Numbered from the stretch's first letter, positions 26,803 through 35,951 are shown. The stretch is DNA of 64,000 nucleotides from Oceanicoccus sp. KOV_DT_Chl (GCF_900120175.1 NZ_FQLF01000001.1:434001-498000), one strand, 5' to 3'. Numbers and translations: made by a program. The notes: generated by a model not told the origin, from the letters alone.

Positions 26803-29532
26803 AGATAGAAGATGGAAAAGATTTTGGTGTGCATTCTGATCTAATAGAAAAATTACTTTCTCGTGGATTAACTGAGTTTACATTAGCTCAACAACAGGCT
26901 TTGAAAGGGGGCTTGGTGTCAGGAGAGAGTCTGTTTATCTCTGCGCCAACCTCAGGCGGGAAAACTACAATTGCAGAAATAGCCGCCGTCCAAACTGCGC
27001 TCAAAGGTGGTAAGTCAGTTTATCTTCTCTCCCATAAGGCTTTGGCGGAAGAAAAATATAAGTTATTCAGCGAAGTTTACGGTGATAAAGACGATAAATG
27101 GTTTGATGTGGCAATATCAACTGGTGACCGTATTGAAGGTGGTTGGAATAACGGAATACTTGTCGCAACATACGAGAAGTTTCTTTCAATGGTCTCTACT
27201 TCAGATGACCTTGTTATTGATGGTGTATTAGTTATAGCTGATGAAATACAGCTTTTAAATGACGAGTCTAGAGGGGCAGATGTAGAAACGTTATGTACTA
27301 AGATTAAATTAAGTGATCCTGCGCAGCTTATTTGCTTAAGTGCGACAGTGAATAATTCTAATGAGTTGGCAAGCTGGATTGGAGCTACAGAGATTCGTGT
27401 TATTGAAAGAGATGTGCCTTTGTCTCAGCAAATATGGTATCAGGGCTCTGGGTTTGAGTGTGATTTCGGAGAAGAGGAAATCAAGGAGATGAGAGGGGGC
27501 TCCCATCCACCACTATAGATGCTTGCCACCACTTACTCAAAGAAGAGTTTGGCCCTGTTTTGGTCTTTACCATGACCCGCAACAGGGCGGTTCAATTGGC
27601 TGAGGAATTTTCTGCCCAATTGCAAAAAGATCCTCAAGGGTTCCAGTTTTCTTCTCAGCTTGATTTCTTTTCAGAACCAGTAACTTTATCAAGATCTTTG
27701 GGGGGAGTGTCTGAAAAAAGAGTGGCTTTCCATACAGCAGACCTATCGCTCGATGAAAGAGAGTTGGTTGAAAAAGGGTTGTTGGATGGTTCTTTCGATA
27801 TTGTATTTGCCACGCCTACACTAGCAGCTGGAGTCAACTTCCCTTTTCAGACAGTGCTATTTGACTCATTCGAAAGGCCCTGGGTGCCTAATAATCGCTG
27901 GCTGCCTAAGGATGAATTCCAAAATATGTCTGGTCGTGCCGGTAGGCTTGGAATGCATTCTAAGGGTTATTCTGTTTTGCTTCCATCAAATCGTGCTCAA
28001 CAAATTCAAGCAAATAATTTAATTGGGAATGAAAAGGTAGATGTTTCATCAAAGTTGATTGAAAAAAGTTTAAGAAAGTTAGTTTTGAATATATTTTCAA
28101 GCAGGGTTGCAAACACTAGAAAGAGTATTGCTGACTTTTTTGAGAATACTTTTTGGTGGTATGAGCAGTCTGAAAAAAATCCAGAAAAGCTAAGGGTTTT
28201 ACCTGGAAAAATTGATGAGTCAATTCAATGGCTTCTTGATCAAGGTTTTATTCAGTTCGAACAAGACTATTATTTTGCGACAGACCTTGGCGTAGCCACA
28301 GCCAGGGTTGGCTTATTGCCGCCTACGGTAAGAGAGGTCGTGGATGTTGTTAGCAATAATATCCAGGTCTTTAGTGGTGGCGTCGAAAATTGGGTTATTG
28401 GTTTGATTCACGCTATTTGTGCCTCTAGTGATTTTGCTGAGGGCGGGCAGCGATTTTTACCGTTTGCAAGAGGCAATAGACCTGAGGCAAAGGCCACCAG
28501 ATTCCTAAGAGGCAATAATTTGTTTTTGAATATTAATGCGTCAAATATGCCTGATAAAGTTCAGAATGCTGCCTATGCCATTAGCCTTTGGATAGAGGGT
28601 GTTCCTGAGAGACAGTTGAGTCATGAGCTGCCAGCAATAACATATGGTTATATGCAGAGATTAAGCGATGATGTGGCTTGGGTTCTATCGGGACTACAAA
28701 CAGTCCTCTCCTTACCTAGTTTAAATATCCCTGAGAAATTCTTAACAGAGCTTTCTTTGGTTGTTGAGAGGATAAAGTTCGGTGTTCCTGTAGACCTTGT
28801 TGATTTGGTAAAAATAGCTAGGTCTGAGCGTGTGCCTGGGTTTGGGAGGCACAGGGCTATGGTTCTTAAGGCTGAGGGTTTACATGATCCAAATTCTCTC
28901 CATTCTATTGATGTTAATAAACTCAATTCGGTGCTTGAAAATCCGGATAGAGTGGCTGCCTTGCTTAACGCTATCGCAAACTATCTAGATAAGCCATTAA
29001 AGCGTTGGGAAAGAGAGCATTCCCAGAGAGCAGAGGTTGTTGGGATCGATAAACAGTTAATTACTGATTCTTATGAACTTATCGGTGATGATTACGAAAC
29101 CCCGATAGAGACTTTGCTTAATTTAGTACAAGGCTGGGTTGTTGAAAAAATAGATGACTTGAAGCGCCAAGGTGTGCCGGATTTCCAGATATGTTGTGAT
29201 GGACGTACAACCCTTGTTGAATGTAAGACAAAGTTGAAAGAGGGGCTCTTGTTTCTAAAGATGACGCATTTGCTGTTTTGATTAAGGGCGCAGATATAAA
29301 TTGTGATAGTTATTTGACTCTAGGCAAGCCTGACTTCGATGCGTTTTCTAAGAATAAGGCGGCTGGTACAACGAATGTATCTTTAGTAAGTCATGTTGTA
29401 TTTATTGAGTCAATTGTCAAATACTTAGAAGGTAAGATTAACGCGAGCCAGCTATTTGACTGGTTGGTTACACCAGGGCCTAAAACTTTAGATAACCTTG
29501 AGTTGGTTGTTAATCTATTAGTGGAAAAATAA
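26799..29532 (+). pseudogene. Superfamily 2 Ski2-like helicase with C-terminal PD-(D/E)XK-like nuclease domain (two frameshifts)
   Basis: Defence-type helicase of 911 residues when two single-G deletions are restored (27495-27499 and 29242-29245). Motif I is APTSGGKT, motif II ADEIQ, motif III LSATV; the second RecA domain has TRNRAVQLAEEF, VFATPTLAAGVNFP and NMSGRAGRLGM, the Ski2/Hel308-like motif VI. A helical region follows. The C-terminal 150 residues carry PDFQICCDGRTTLVECKTK, a D...ExK pattern of restriction-type nucleases. The GTG start overlaps the hsdS stop (GTGA) and the TAA stop overlaps an hsdM-like ATG (TAATG). So it is a built-in part of this restriction operon. It resembles Hachiman HamB in helicase type only. 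Confidence 0.85.
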
Positions 29533-29651
29533 TGTCAGCATCAGAAATAGTCAACAAAGTCGGGAGCAACGCCCACGTATTGCGCGATGACGGCGTAGGC
29601 TACGGCGATTACGTCGAGCAGTTTTTTCGTCAAACTTTGAGTAGTGAATAA
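29532..29651 (+). pseudogene. 5' remnant of hsdM (39-codon ORF)
   Basis: The first 30 codons match the start of the intact hsdM at 30675: MSASEIVNKV, then HVLRDDGVGYGDYVEQ. The conserved WNY is GSN here. After EQ the similarity ends and FFRQTLSSE leads to a TAA. The ATG overlaps the helicase stop (TAATG) and the stop overlaps the nuclease ATG (TAATG). The DNA identity to hsdM is about 80-85 percent, so this is an older or foreign allele rather than a fresh duplication. It may be translated as a small coupling peptide. Confidence 0.8.
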
Positions 29652-30669
29652 TGGCAAGGTATTCAGACCCTACATTACGCGGGATGCTTCTTGAGGAAGC
29701 AATACTCTATATTCTGTCAAAGACAGGATACACGCCAATCTTTGAGAAAAATGGGGACTCTTCCCTTAATGATGGCTCGTCAGGATTAGAAATATATGGC
29801 AGGGGTGCCAAACATCAAATTGATGCTGTCGCTGATTTTCAGTATACGCCGCCATTCTGTAACCAGCAGAGATTGTTGATAGAGGCAAAATTTAAAGACT
29901 CTAAGACAGGCATTGAAATTGTTCGTAACGCGGCCGGTGTTCATAAGGATGTTTCGGAGTATTGGGTAGTCGATAACATCAGTGGGCGGAGGGTGGCTAG
30001 CAAAAGGTTTCATTACCTTTATGCTATTTTTTCAAAAGAAGACTTTTCAAAGCCCGCCCAGGATTATGCTTACGCGCAGGATATATTCCTACTGCCTCTC
30101 AAGAATAATACGCTTTTTCGCCCCATTATCTCAGCAATTGATGCAGTTAGTTTTGACGAATTAGACAATAAGCCAAAGCTATCAGTTGTGCGGAAGTTAG
30201 TGAGAGATCAGCTTTTCGGTGATTACAGACAAGCTGATTTTGTGGATGAGGATGATGATCTATTTGAGTATAGGGGCACTTGTTAGAGTTCATTGGTGTT
30301 TGTAGGCAGCGAGGAAGTGGTTTTCTTACAATGTTTAACGGGAGTTTTCCCGTTTTTCTATCTGCTAGTCGCTCTATGGAAGATTTTGTATTCCGGGACG
30401 AGAATTATGTGCGAATTCGTGTTGGTGAAGCTGGGTGGTCAATAGAGTCAGAGGCTGGTGAAGAGCTATTCACTTTTGATTTACCCGAGGAAATATTTAA
30501 TAAATATCAGCGAAGTGGTGGTTTAACCCGAAGACAGTTACTGAATATAAAAGATACTCATATGAGTAGTTTTCATGTTTTTGTCTCTCAAGGTGACGAT
30601 TTGAAGTTGGTTAGTTTTAAACTTGATAGGAACTGGTTTCGTCAAGTTAGTCGGAATTTAGGTAATTAG
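29651..30669 (+). pseudogene. Mrr-like restriction endonuclease-fold protein (one frameshift)
   Basis: Restoring one G in the GGGG run at 30273-30276 joins two overlapping frames into a 339-residue protein. The first 150 residues hold a nuclease core: MLLEEAILYILSKTGY, then HQIDAVADFQYTPP and RLLIEAKFKD, giving the D...ExK site, followed by EIVRNAAGVHKDVSEYW. The C-terminal 120 residues (after EYRGHLLEF) form a separate mixed domain with no motif I recognise. It may act with the helicase upstream. It sits between an hsdM 5' remnant and the intact hsdM, 5 bases before the latter. Base composition is AT-rich, unlike hsdM. Confidence 0.75.
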
Positions 30670-30674
30670 TAATT

Positions 30675-32153
30675 ATGAGCGCATCAGAAATAGTCAACAA
30701 AGTCTGGAACTACGCCCACGTACTACGCGATGACGGCGTAGGTTACGGCGATTACGTCGAGCAAATCACCTTTTTAATCTTTTTAAAAATGGCCGATGAG
30801 CGCGAAGAGTCCGGCCAGCAAGTCGCCGTTCCTGCAAAATACAGCTGGTCAAAACTGGTCAAACTCGACGGTGATGCACTGGAAATTCAATACCGCCATA
30901 CCCTCGAAGAGCTGGGCAAAGCAGGCGGTATGTTAGGCACCATCTTCCGCAAGGCGCAAAACAAAATACAAGACCCGGCCAAGCTCGAACGCCTGATCAA
31001 AATGATCGAAAAAGAAGCCTGGTCAACCCTGCCGGTGGATGTCAAAGGTGAAATCTACGAAGGCCTGTTAGAGCGCAACGCCCAGGATGTAAAAGGCGGT
31101 GCCGGTCAATACTTTACCCCACGCCCCTTAATCCAGGCCATGGTCGATGTCATGCAGCCCGATGTCATGGACACCGTCGCCGACCCGGCTACCGGCACCG
31201 GCGGATTCTTACTCGCGGCCTATGACTATATGGCCCCCAAAGCCACCTCCAAAAAAGAACAAAAGCATTTACGCGAAAAAGCCCTGCGCGGTAACGACAT
31301 CGTCGATAGCGTCACCCGCCTATGCGCCATGAACCTCTACCTCCACGGTATCGGCAGCGCCGACGGCGAATGTCCCGTGATCAGCCAGGATGCTCTAGCC
31401 AAAGAAGTCAGCGACAACGACCGCGTCGATATCGTGCTAGCCAATCCACCCTTCGGCAAAAAAAGCTCCATCACAGTCATCAGCGAAAAAACCGGCAAAG
31501 CCGAATCTGAAAAACTCACCTACGAACGCGAAGACTTCTGGGCCACCACCTCCAACAAACAACTTAACTTCGTCCAGCATATCTACAACATGCTAAAAAT
31601 CGACGGCAAAGCCGCCGTCGTAGTCCCTGATAACGTCCTCTTCGAAGGCGGCGCCGGCGAAACCATCCGCAAAAACCTACTAGAGCGCACCAACCTCCAC
31701 ACCATCCTGCGCCTCCCCACCGGCATCTTCTACGCCCAAGGCGTAAAGGCAAACGTCATCTTCTTCGACAACAAACCCGCCGCCAAAACCCCCTGGACCA
31801 AAAAACTCTGGATCTACGACTTCCGCACCAACGTCCACATGACCCTAAAAACCAATCGCCTCAAAAAAAGCGACTTTGAAGAATTTATCAAACTCTACAA
31901 GCCCAATGACATTAAAAAACGCAAAGCGACTTGGGATGAGAAAAAGGGCGAAGGCCGCTGGCGCAGTTACAGCTATGATGAAATTGTAGCCAGAGATAAA
32001 ACCAATTTAGATATTTTTTGGTTGAAGGATGATGCGCTGGAAGATACCGAGAATTTGCCTGCGCCTGAGGTGTTGGCTGCTGAGATTGTTGAGCAGTTAG
32101 AGGCAGCGTTGGAGGAGTTTAGGTCTGTTGAGGAAGTACTCATACGTGAGTAG
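30675..32153 (+). CDS. hsdM: Type I restriction modification methylase subunit
   Basis: N6-adenine methyltransferase of the type I complex, 492 residues. The N-terminal helical domain (SASEIVNKVWNYAHVLRDDG) is followed by the SAM motif ADPATGTGGFLLAAYD and the catalytic motif IVLANPPFGKK. The C-terminal part contains the usual RTNVHMTLKTNRLKKSDFEEF and ends near the HsdS contact helix. Codons are rich in C at the third position, as in hsdR. The stop lies just inside the start of the DUF5677 gene. The order R-S-helicase-nuclease-M is unusual, since hsdM usually precedes hsdS directly. Confidence 0.95.
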   Translation: MSASEIVNKVWNYAHVLRDDGVGYGDYVEQITFLIFLKMADEREESGQQVAVPAKYSWSKLVKLDGDALEIQYRHTLEELGKAGGMLGTIFRKAQNKIQDPAKLERLIKMIEKEAWSTLPVDVKGEIYEGLLERNAQDVKGGAGQYFTPRPLIQAMVDVMQPDVMDTVADPATGTGGFLLAAYDYMAPKATSKKEQKHLREKALRGNDIVDSVTRLCAMNLYLHGIGSADGECPVISQDALAKEVSDNDRVDIVLANPPFGKKSSITVISEKTGKAESEKLTYEREDFWATTSNKQLNFVQHIYNMLKIDGKAAVVVPDNVLFEGGAGETIRKNLLERTNLHTILRLPTGIFYAQGVKANVIFFDNKPAAKTPWTKKLWIYDFRTNVHMTLKTNRLKKSDFEEFIKLYKPNDIKKRKATWDEKKGEGRWRSYSYDEIVARDKTNLDIFWLKDDALEDTENLPAPEVLAAEIVEQLEAALEEFRSVEEVLIRE

Positions 32154-32943
32154 CCAAGGTAGGTTAGTTGAATTACAGGAGGCAAATGATGCAATTGCGT
32201 TTTTATGGATAACGACAATTTCTGAGAAACATGTCCAAGATAAGACTCAGTATAAAGAGTCTTTTTCAGCATTAGTTGGTTTGCTGACAGCAATTAATGG
32301 TATGGCAGATGTCATCACCGATCTTAAAGAAGAGCACCAAAGATATTCAAGTGTAGTTTTGTATCGATCATTAATAGAGCATTTCCTTAAGTCGACATAC
32401 ATAACTGTAAAGGCTGGCTCGGAAAGATCTGACCAAGTAGGTTTTGATTATAATTGGTACTGTCGGTACACAGAGGCATTACAATACGGGAAAGGTATTA
32501 AAGAAAGCCTAGAGCTAACGCATAAGGTCAAAAGCAAGATGAATATTAAACGTATAGCTAGGGAGTATTTTGATTATATGGAGGGTGTTTCAGAAAGAAA
32601 AATTGATAAGCTTACCTCTTCCTTTAGTTACAAGAACATTATTAGGTACATAAGTAGTCATAAATCCGGGATTGTCGGTAAAGATAGTCCGCTTTTTTCA
32701 GATATGATAAAGATATATCCCTCTCTTTCTTCATATGTACATGGAGGTGTTAGCGCGGTATCAGATATGAATTTTAAAAGCTTCGATGATAAAAATTATC
32801 TTCACGATATTCCTGAATCCTCGCTGTTGCTTTGTATGTTCTCAAAGGCAAGTATGCTTTCTTTACTTGGTTTGGAATCAAAAAATATAAGCGAGGTTGG
32901 AAAAAAAGCTAGTGAGATATTTCTTTCTGTTGCCGAAGATTGA
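32146..32943 (+). CDS. DUF5677-like protein at the end of the hsd operon
   Basis: 265 residues when started at GTG 32146, which has AGGAAG at 9 bases spacing and overlaps the hsdM stop by 8 bases; a TTG at 32128 would add six residues. The protein is alpha-helical, with SSVVLYRSLIEHFLKSTYI and a late SSYVHGGVSA motif, as in DUF5677 proteins, where a conserved H-G pair is near the C-terminus. Related proteins often lie in defence islands and may be nuclease- or HEPN-like; this is not established. AT-rich, unlike hsdM. Last gene of the coupled operon. Confidence 0.7.
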   Translation: MSSQGRLVELQEANDAIAFLWITTISEKHVQDKTQYKESFSALVGLLTAINGMADVITDLKEEHQRYSSVVLYRSLIEHFLKSTYITVKAGSERSDQVGFDYNWYCRYTEALQYGKGIKESLELTHKVKSKMNIKRIAREYFDYMEGVSERKIDKLTSSFSYKNIIRYISSHKSGIVGKDSPLFSDMIKIYPSLSSYVHGGVSAVSDMNFKSFDDKNYLHDIPESSLLLCMFSKASMLSLLGLESKNISEVGKKASEIFLSVAED

Positions 32944-33231
32944 TAACTAAAAGTTTAATATGATTGGTGTGAAAAATAAATGTTACCAGGCGAGACCGTT
33001 CATGTGAAAAAACCACATTCTTCGAAATTGTCAGAAGGTCTTCTTAGGCAGCGTAGAAATCTATTGTTGATATCTATACCCTAATCATTATCCATTGGTT
33101 AACAAACCGGTAAAAAAATGGAAGAGTGAAATTAGATGGCGATCTCAAAGAGGCTCAAGTTCAGGTTCTAAGTATATTGAACTTGCAAAGAAAATGCGTT
33201 CTATTGTTAGAGATCATAAGCCAACGATTCA

Positions 33232-33425
33232 AATTAAAGGGGTCGTAACGATTATTTATTGATCAATCGCCCACCCATTCTTCCCAAGTTTTAGGGTCAG
33301 GTCTTGATTTATGTATCGGAAAAAAACCAATTAAAGGGGTCGTAACGATTATTTATTGATCAATCGCCCACCCATTCTTCCCAAGTTTTAGGGTCAGGTC
33401 TTGATTTATGTATCGGAAAAAAACT
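33232..33425. repeat. 97-bp direct repeat, two tandem copies
   Basis: Two nearly identical copies start at 33232 and 33329 with AATTAAAGGGGTCGTAACG and end TTTATGTATCGGAAAAAAA. A third copy is at 35666-35752. On the minus strand the unit can be read as [16 protein letters not shown] and a stop, perhaps the tail of a lost transposase gene; that reading is speculative. Confidence 0.85.
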
Positions 33426-33431
33426 GGCGAA

Positions 33432-33823
33432 AACTGGGGTCAGACTCGAATTAACCTTGGATATTCTTACCTGCCTTCACTTAAAAGGTCTCGGACTATC
33501 CATAGATTATTTCGGCACAGGTTTTTCCTCGCTGTCACTGCTACACAAAGTTCCATTCACTGAACTAAAAATTGGTAAATCTTTTATTCAAAAAACTGGG
33601 GTCAGACTCGAATTAACCTCGGATATGCTTACCAGCCTTCGCTAAAAGTTATCGGACTATCCATAGATGATTTCGCACAGGTTTTTCCTCGCTGTCACTG
33701 CTACAAAGTTCCATTCACTGAACTAAAAATTGGTAAATCTTTTATTCAGGATATATGTGAATTCGAGTCTGACCCCAGTTGTTGTTATTCAGGATATATG
33801 TGAATTCGAGTCTGACCCCAGTT
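33432..33823. mobile_element. Composite MITE-like element with inverted repeats and duplicated EAL-domain fragment
   Basis: ACTGGGGTCAGACTCGAATT occurs at 33433-33452 and 33595-33614, and its reverse complement at 33760-33779 and 33803-33822. With one more base on the outer side these are 21-bp perfect inverted repeats. Each left copy is followed by about 140 bases coding a piece of an EAL phosphodiesterase domain ([20 protein letters not shown], then [12 protein letters not shown]). The second copy has small deletions that break the frame. The layout is left-fragment-left-fragment-right-right. No transposase is present. Confidence 0.7.
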
Positions 33824-33827
33824 GTTG

Positions 33828-34340
33828 TTAAGGGTATTGCAGGTTGATCGCTGTTTCTAGCGAGCTGCCGGTTAGCTTAATTTTGGCACCCTCATATTTT
33901 GGAAAGCCACTAGGTTGATAATTATTAGAAAAACCACTGCCTTCTTTCGGTTGTGGGAACGGTAAAAATTTCATATCCATTTTGCCATTGTCATTGGCAT
34001 CATGCAGCGCTTGAATCGCATAGTCGCTATCAGGTGCCAGACCTTCAAAAGTCACGGTTAAATTGGCGCCTTGTTCCAGTTTAAACTTGGTATTACGTAA
34101 TGCCTTTTTAGTTTTTAACCAGGTTTTTTCTTCCTTAAATAAGGTAACAATCATAGTGCCACCGTCTTTGATGTTTACGCCATTTAACGTAACGGTGATT
34201 TTGGCCTCACCAAGCACTGCCCCAGGGGCAGAAACCTCTCCACTAACAATGCTGGAATCGGCTGAGTCATGGCCGCCCGCTTGTGCCAGTAGAACAAAAG
34301 AGTATAGGCCTAAGGCCAATATCGCTGAAGCTATCTTCAT
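33828..34340 (-). CDS. DUF2141 secreted protein
   Basis: About 170 residues. A signal peptide (MKIASAILALGLYSFVLLAQAGG) is followed by a beta-rich domain with TMIVTLFKEEKTWLKTKKA and the diagnostic LHDANDNGKMD, then FGFSNN-like GSGFSNNYQPSGFP, all typical of DUF2141. These are periplasmic or surface proteins of unknown role. The start chosen is ATG 34340, since GAGGA lies at the correct distance; ATG 34346 is too close to that site. The stop codon lies inside the right end of the neighbouring repeat element, so the native C-terminus may have been altered. Confidence 0.8.
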   Translation of the reverse strand: MKIASAILALGLYSFVLLAQAGGHDSADSSIVSGEVSAPGAVLGEAKITVTLNGVNIKDGGTMIVTLFKEEKTWLKTKKALRNTKFKLEQGANLTVTFEGLAPDSDYAIQALHDANDNGKMDMKFLPFPQPKEGSGFSNNYQPSGFPKYEGAKIKLTGSSLETAINLQYP

Positions 34341-34346
34341 TACCAT

Positions 34347-34855
34347 TCCTCGATATCAATTAAGTGTGTTGCCTGGATGACTCGCATCGTACTCAAGTAC
34401 ATGTAGTTTGTCTTGAGCATTAATGTAAAAAAAAGAAAAGAGCAGAGAGTGGTATGGCGGCTGCATTGAGGCCGGTTTGGAATCAAAGTGGCAAGCACAA
34501 AAGCACAAAAGCACAAAAGCACAAAAGCACAAAAGCACAAAAGCACAAAAGCACAAAAGCACAAAAGCACAAAAGCACAAAAGCACAAAAGCACAAAAGC
34601 ACAAAAGCACAAAAGCACAAAAGCACGAAGTGCGTTGAACGCCTGCTTTATGAAAGGCGGCCCGAAGGGGATAAGCATATCGGGGCGTGGCGCTAAGAGG
34701 ATGCTTTGGCACTGGCTTAAGCGAACAAGGCTGACGGTCTTTATGGTTACCGAACTGAGCGGGTGAGTTGCTTCGCAAGGCTGAGTTAGCTGTTAAGGTG
34801 TGAGTTGTTGTTTGATACGTTGCAAACAGCCCGTCGGCCCTATAAGCTAGCAGGC
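34347..34855. other. Intergenic region with octamer repeat
   Basis: Contains the 16-copy 8-bp repeat (34499-34626). After it, GAAGTGCGTTGAACGCC and CGGCCCGAAGGGG match pieces of other dispersed repeats in the window. Open frames through the octamers on both strands are repeat artefacts. Confidence 0.6.
34499..34626 (+). repeat. Perfect 8-bp tandem repeat, AAAAGCAC x 16
   Basis: Sixteen exact copies of AAAAGCAC (128 bases), preceded by a partial unit at 34494-34498. Eight is not a multiple of three, so any frame crossing it would shift with each unit gained or lost. On the minus strand the unit is GTGCTTTT, the same octamer found once in the dispersed sequence CGCACTTCGTGCTTTTGTCC-like elements near 36060 and 53630. 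Confidence 0.97.
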
Positions 34856-35634
34856 ATGAATACCTTTATTCAAAACTGCCTTAAGCCAATCGTTTTTGCC
34901 ACGGTCATATTGTTGTTGTTTTCCTGCGCCTCAACGGAGCTGAAAACAGAAGCTCCGGCTGTTGACAGTGTCACTGCTATCCCCCCAAAAAATATCACCA
35001 TTGCGTTATTAGGGGCAACTGGGATGGTAGGCGGTTTTGTTTTGCAAGAAGCGCTGGCGCAGGGCTATTCGGTCAAGGCTTTAGCCCGAACGCCAGCAAA
35101 GTTGGCGGCCTTTAACGATCAGATAACCATTGTTCAAGGCGATGCCCTTGACCCCGTTGCGCTTGAGCAATGGCTCAATGGTAGTGATGTAATTATTAGC
35201 GCACTAGGCCCGGTCAAGGCCGACGGCAGTGCTGCTGATGGAGTCAGCACGACGGTAACGGGCCATATCATTGGGTTAATGCCAAGGCATAATATCAAGC
35301 GCTATATCGTGGTTTCCGGGGCGGCGGTGGATGTGCCGGGTGATGATCGCAACTTGAAAGGCAGGGTGATACAAACATTGGCCACTATTACGTTGAAATC
35401 TACCGTAGAAGATAAACAAGCCGAGTACCAGTTGCTTGCTGCTAGCGATATCGAGTGGACGCTAGTGCGCTGCCCGCTGATCACGGCCAAGTCATTTGAG
35501 CATCAAGCTCTTGCAACACTCGATACCCCGCATCATTTATTGTGCGTGCCGGTGAGTTGGCTGAATTTTTGATAGGACAAATTTCTTCACAGGCGTTTAT
35601 TGCTAAAAGCCCCTTCGTTGGCAGTGTCAATTGA
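34856..35634 (+). pseudogene. NAD(P)H-binding Rossmann-fold lipoprotein (one frameshift)
   Basis: A lipoprotein version of an NmrA/SDR-a5-like NAD(P)-binding protein. ATG 34856 begins MNTFIQNCLK and is followed by a signal with lipobox LLFSC. The nucleotide motif is LLGATGMVGGFV and a substrate-side VVSGAAVDVPGDDRN follows. The frame ends at 35572 (WLNF), but adding one C to the CCCC run at 35526-35529 gives SFIVRAGELAEFLIGQ and a stop at 35632, 259 residues in all. Cytoplasmic enzymes of this fold are common; export as a lipoprotein is unusual. The gene at 57693-58523 has a related fold and a membrane anchor. Confidence 0.75.
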
Positions 35635-35665
35635 CGCGGCGGTGGCAATTGTTGTGAGTGTAGAA

Positions 35666-35752
35666 AATTAAAGGGGTCGTAAGGATTATTTATTGATCAA
35701 TCGCCCACCCATTCTTCCCAAGTTTTAGGGTCAGGTCTTGATTTATGTATCG
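35666..35752. repeat. Third copy of the 97-bp repeat
   Basis: Starts AATTAAAGGGGTCGTAAGG and follows the copies at 33232 and 33329 closely up to TTTATGTATCG, with one or two substitutions. It is 2.2 kb from the tandem pair in the same orientation. Confidence 0.85.
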
Positions 35753-35786
35753 CACACGATGCATGCTTTTGACCTTCGGGTCCCTT

Positions 35787-35951
35787 TGTAGTCGCCTGAG
35801 TTTTGTCAGAAATAACGGCGCTTACAGCGAGGACTGTTTGATTCAAATACGCTAAGGCGTATTTTCACCCTACGGGCGACCTAAAGGTCGTCCAAATTAC
35901 TGACGTAATTTGTGAGTGAAAAATGATTGAGTAGAGCCTGCCCCGCGAACG
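35787..35951. repeat. Structured dispersed repeat, copy 1
   Basis: Matches copy 2 at 40741-40964 from TGTAGTCGCCTGA to GAGTAGAGCCTGC. Copy 1 lacks about 65 internal bases. Two hairpins are clear: AAATACGC/GCGTATTT (35845-35852 with 35857-35864) and CAAATTAC/GTAATTTG (35893-35900 with 35905-35912). In copy 2 both stems are kept by paired changes. Confidence 0.75.

Larger units (their letters stand above)
32944..33827. other. Repeat-rich region downstream of the defence operon
   Basis: About 880 bases without an intact gene. The first 290 bases contain short open stretches (such as RWRSQRGSSSGSKYIELAKK near 33137-33196) that may be remains of a gene. Then come two 97-bp direct repeats and a composite element with EAL-domain fragments, listed separately. 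Confidence 0.6.

Noticed and set aside
26799-30669. Hachiman (HamAB) system
   Set aside because: The helicase type fits HamB loosely, but the nuclease follows rather than precedes it, does not look like DUF1837, and the helicase has its own nuclease tail and is coupled to hsdS.
33457-33645. A functional 62-residue EAL protein
   Set aside because: Only a short central part of the EAL domain is present; metal-binding and catalytic segments are missing, and it is part of a repeat element.
34499-34626. Possible CRISPR array
   Set aside because: Units are contiguous 8-mers with no spacers, and no cas genes are present.
34340-34778. Open frames on both strands across the octamer array (repeating KHKSTKAQ or CFCAFVLL)
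   Set aside because: All three frames stay open only because the 8-bp unit has no stop codon. No ribosome site or conserved flank supports a gene.
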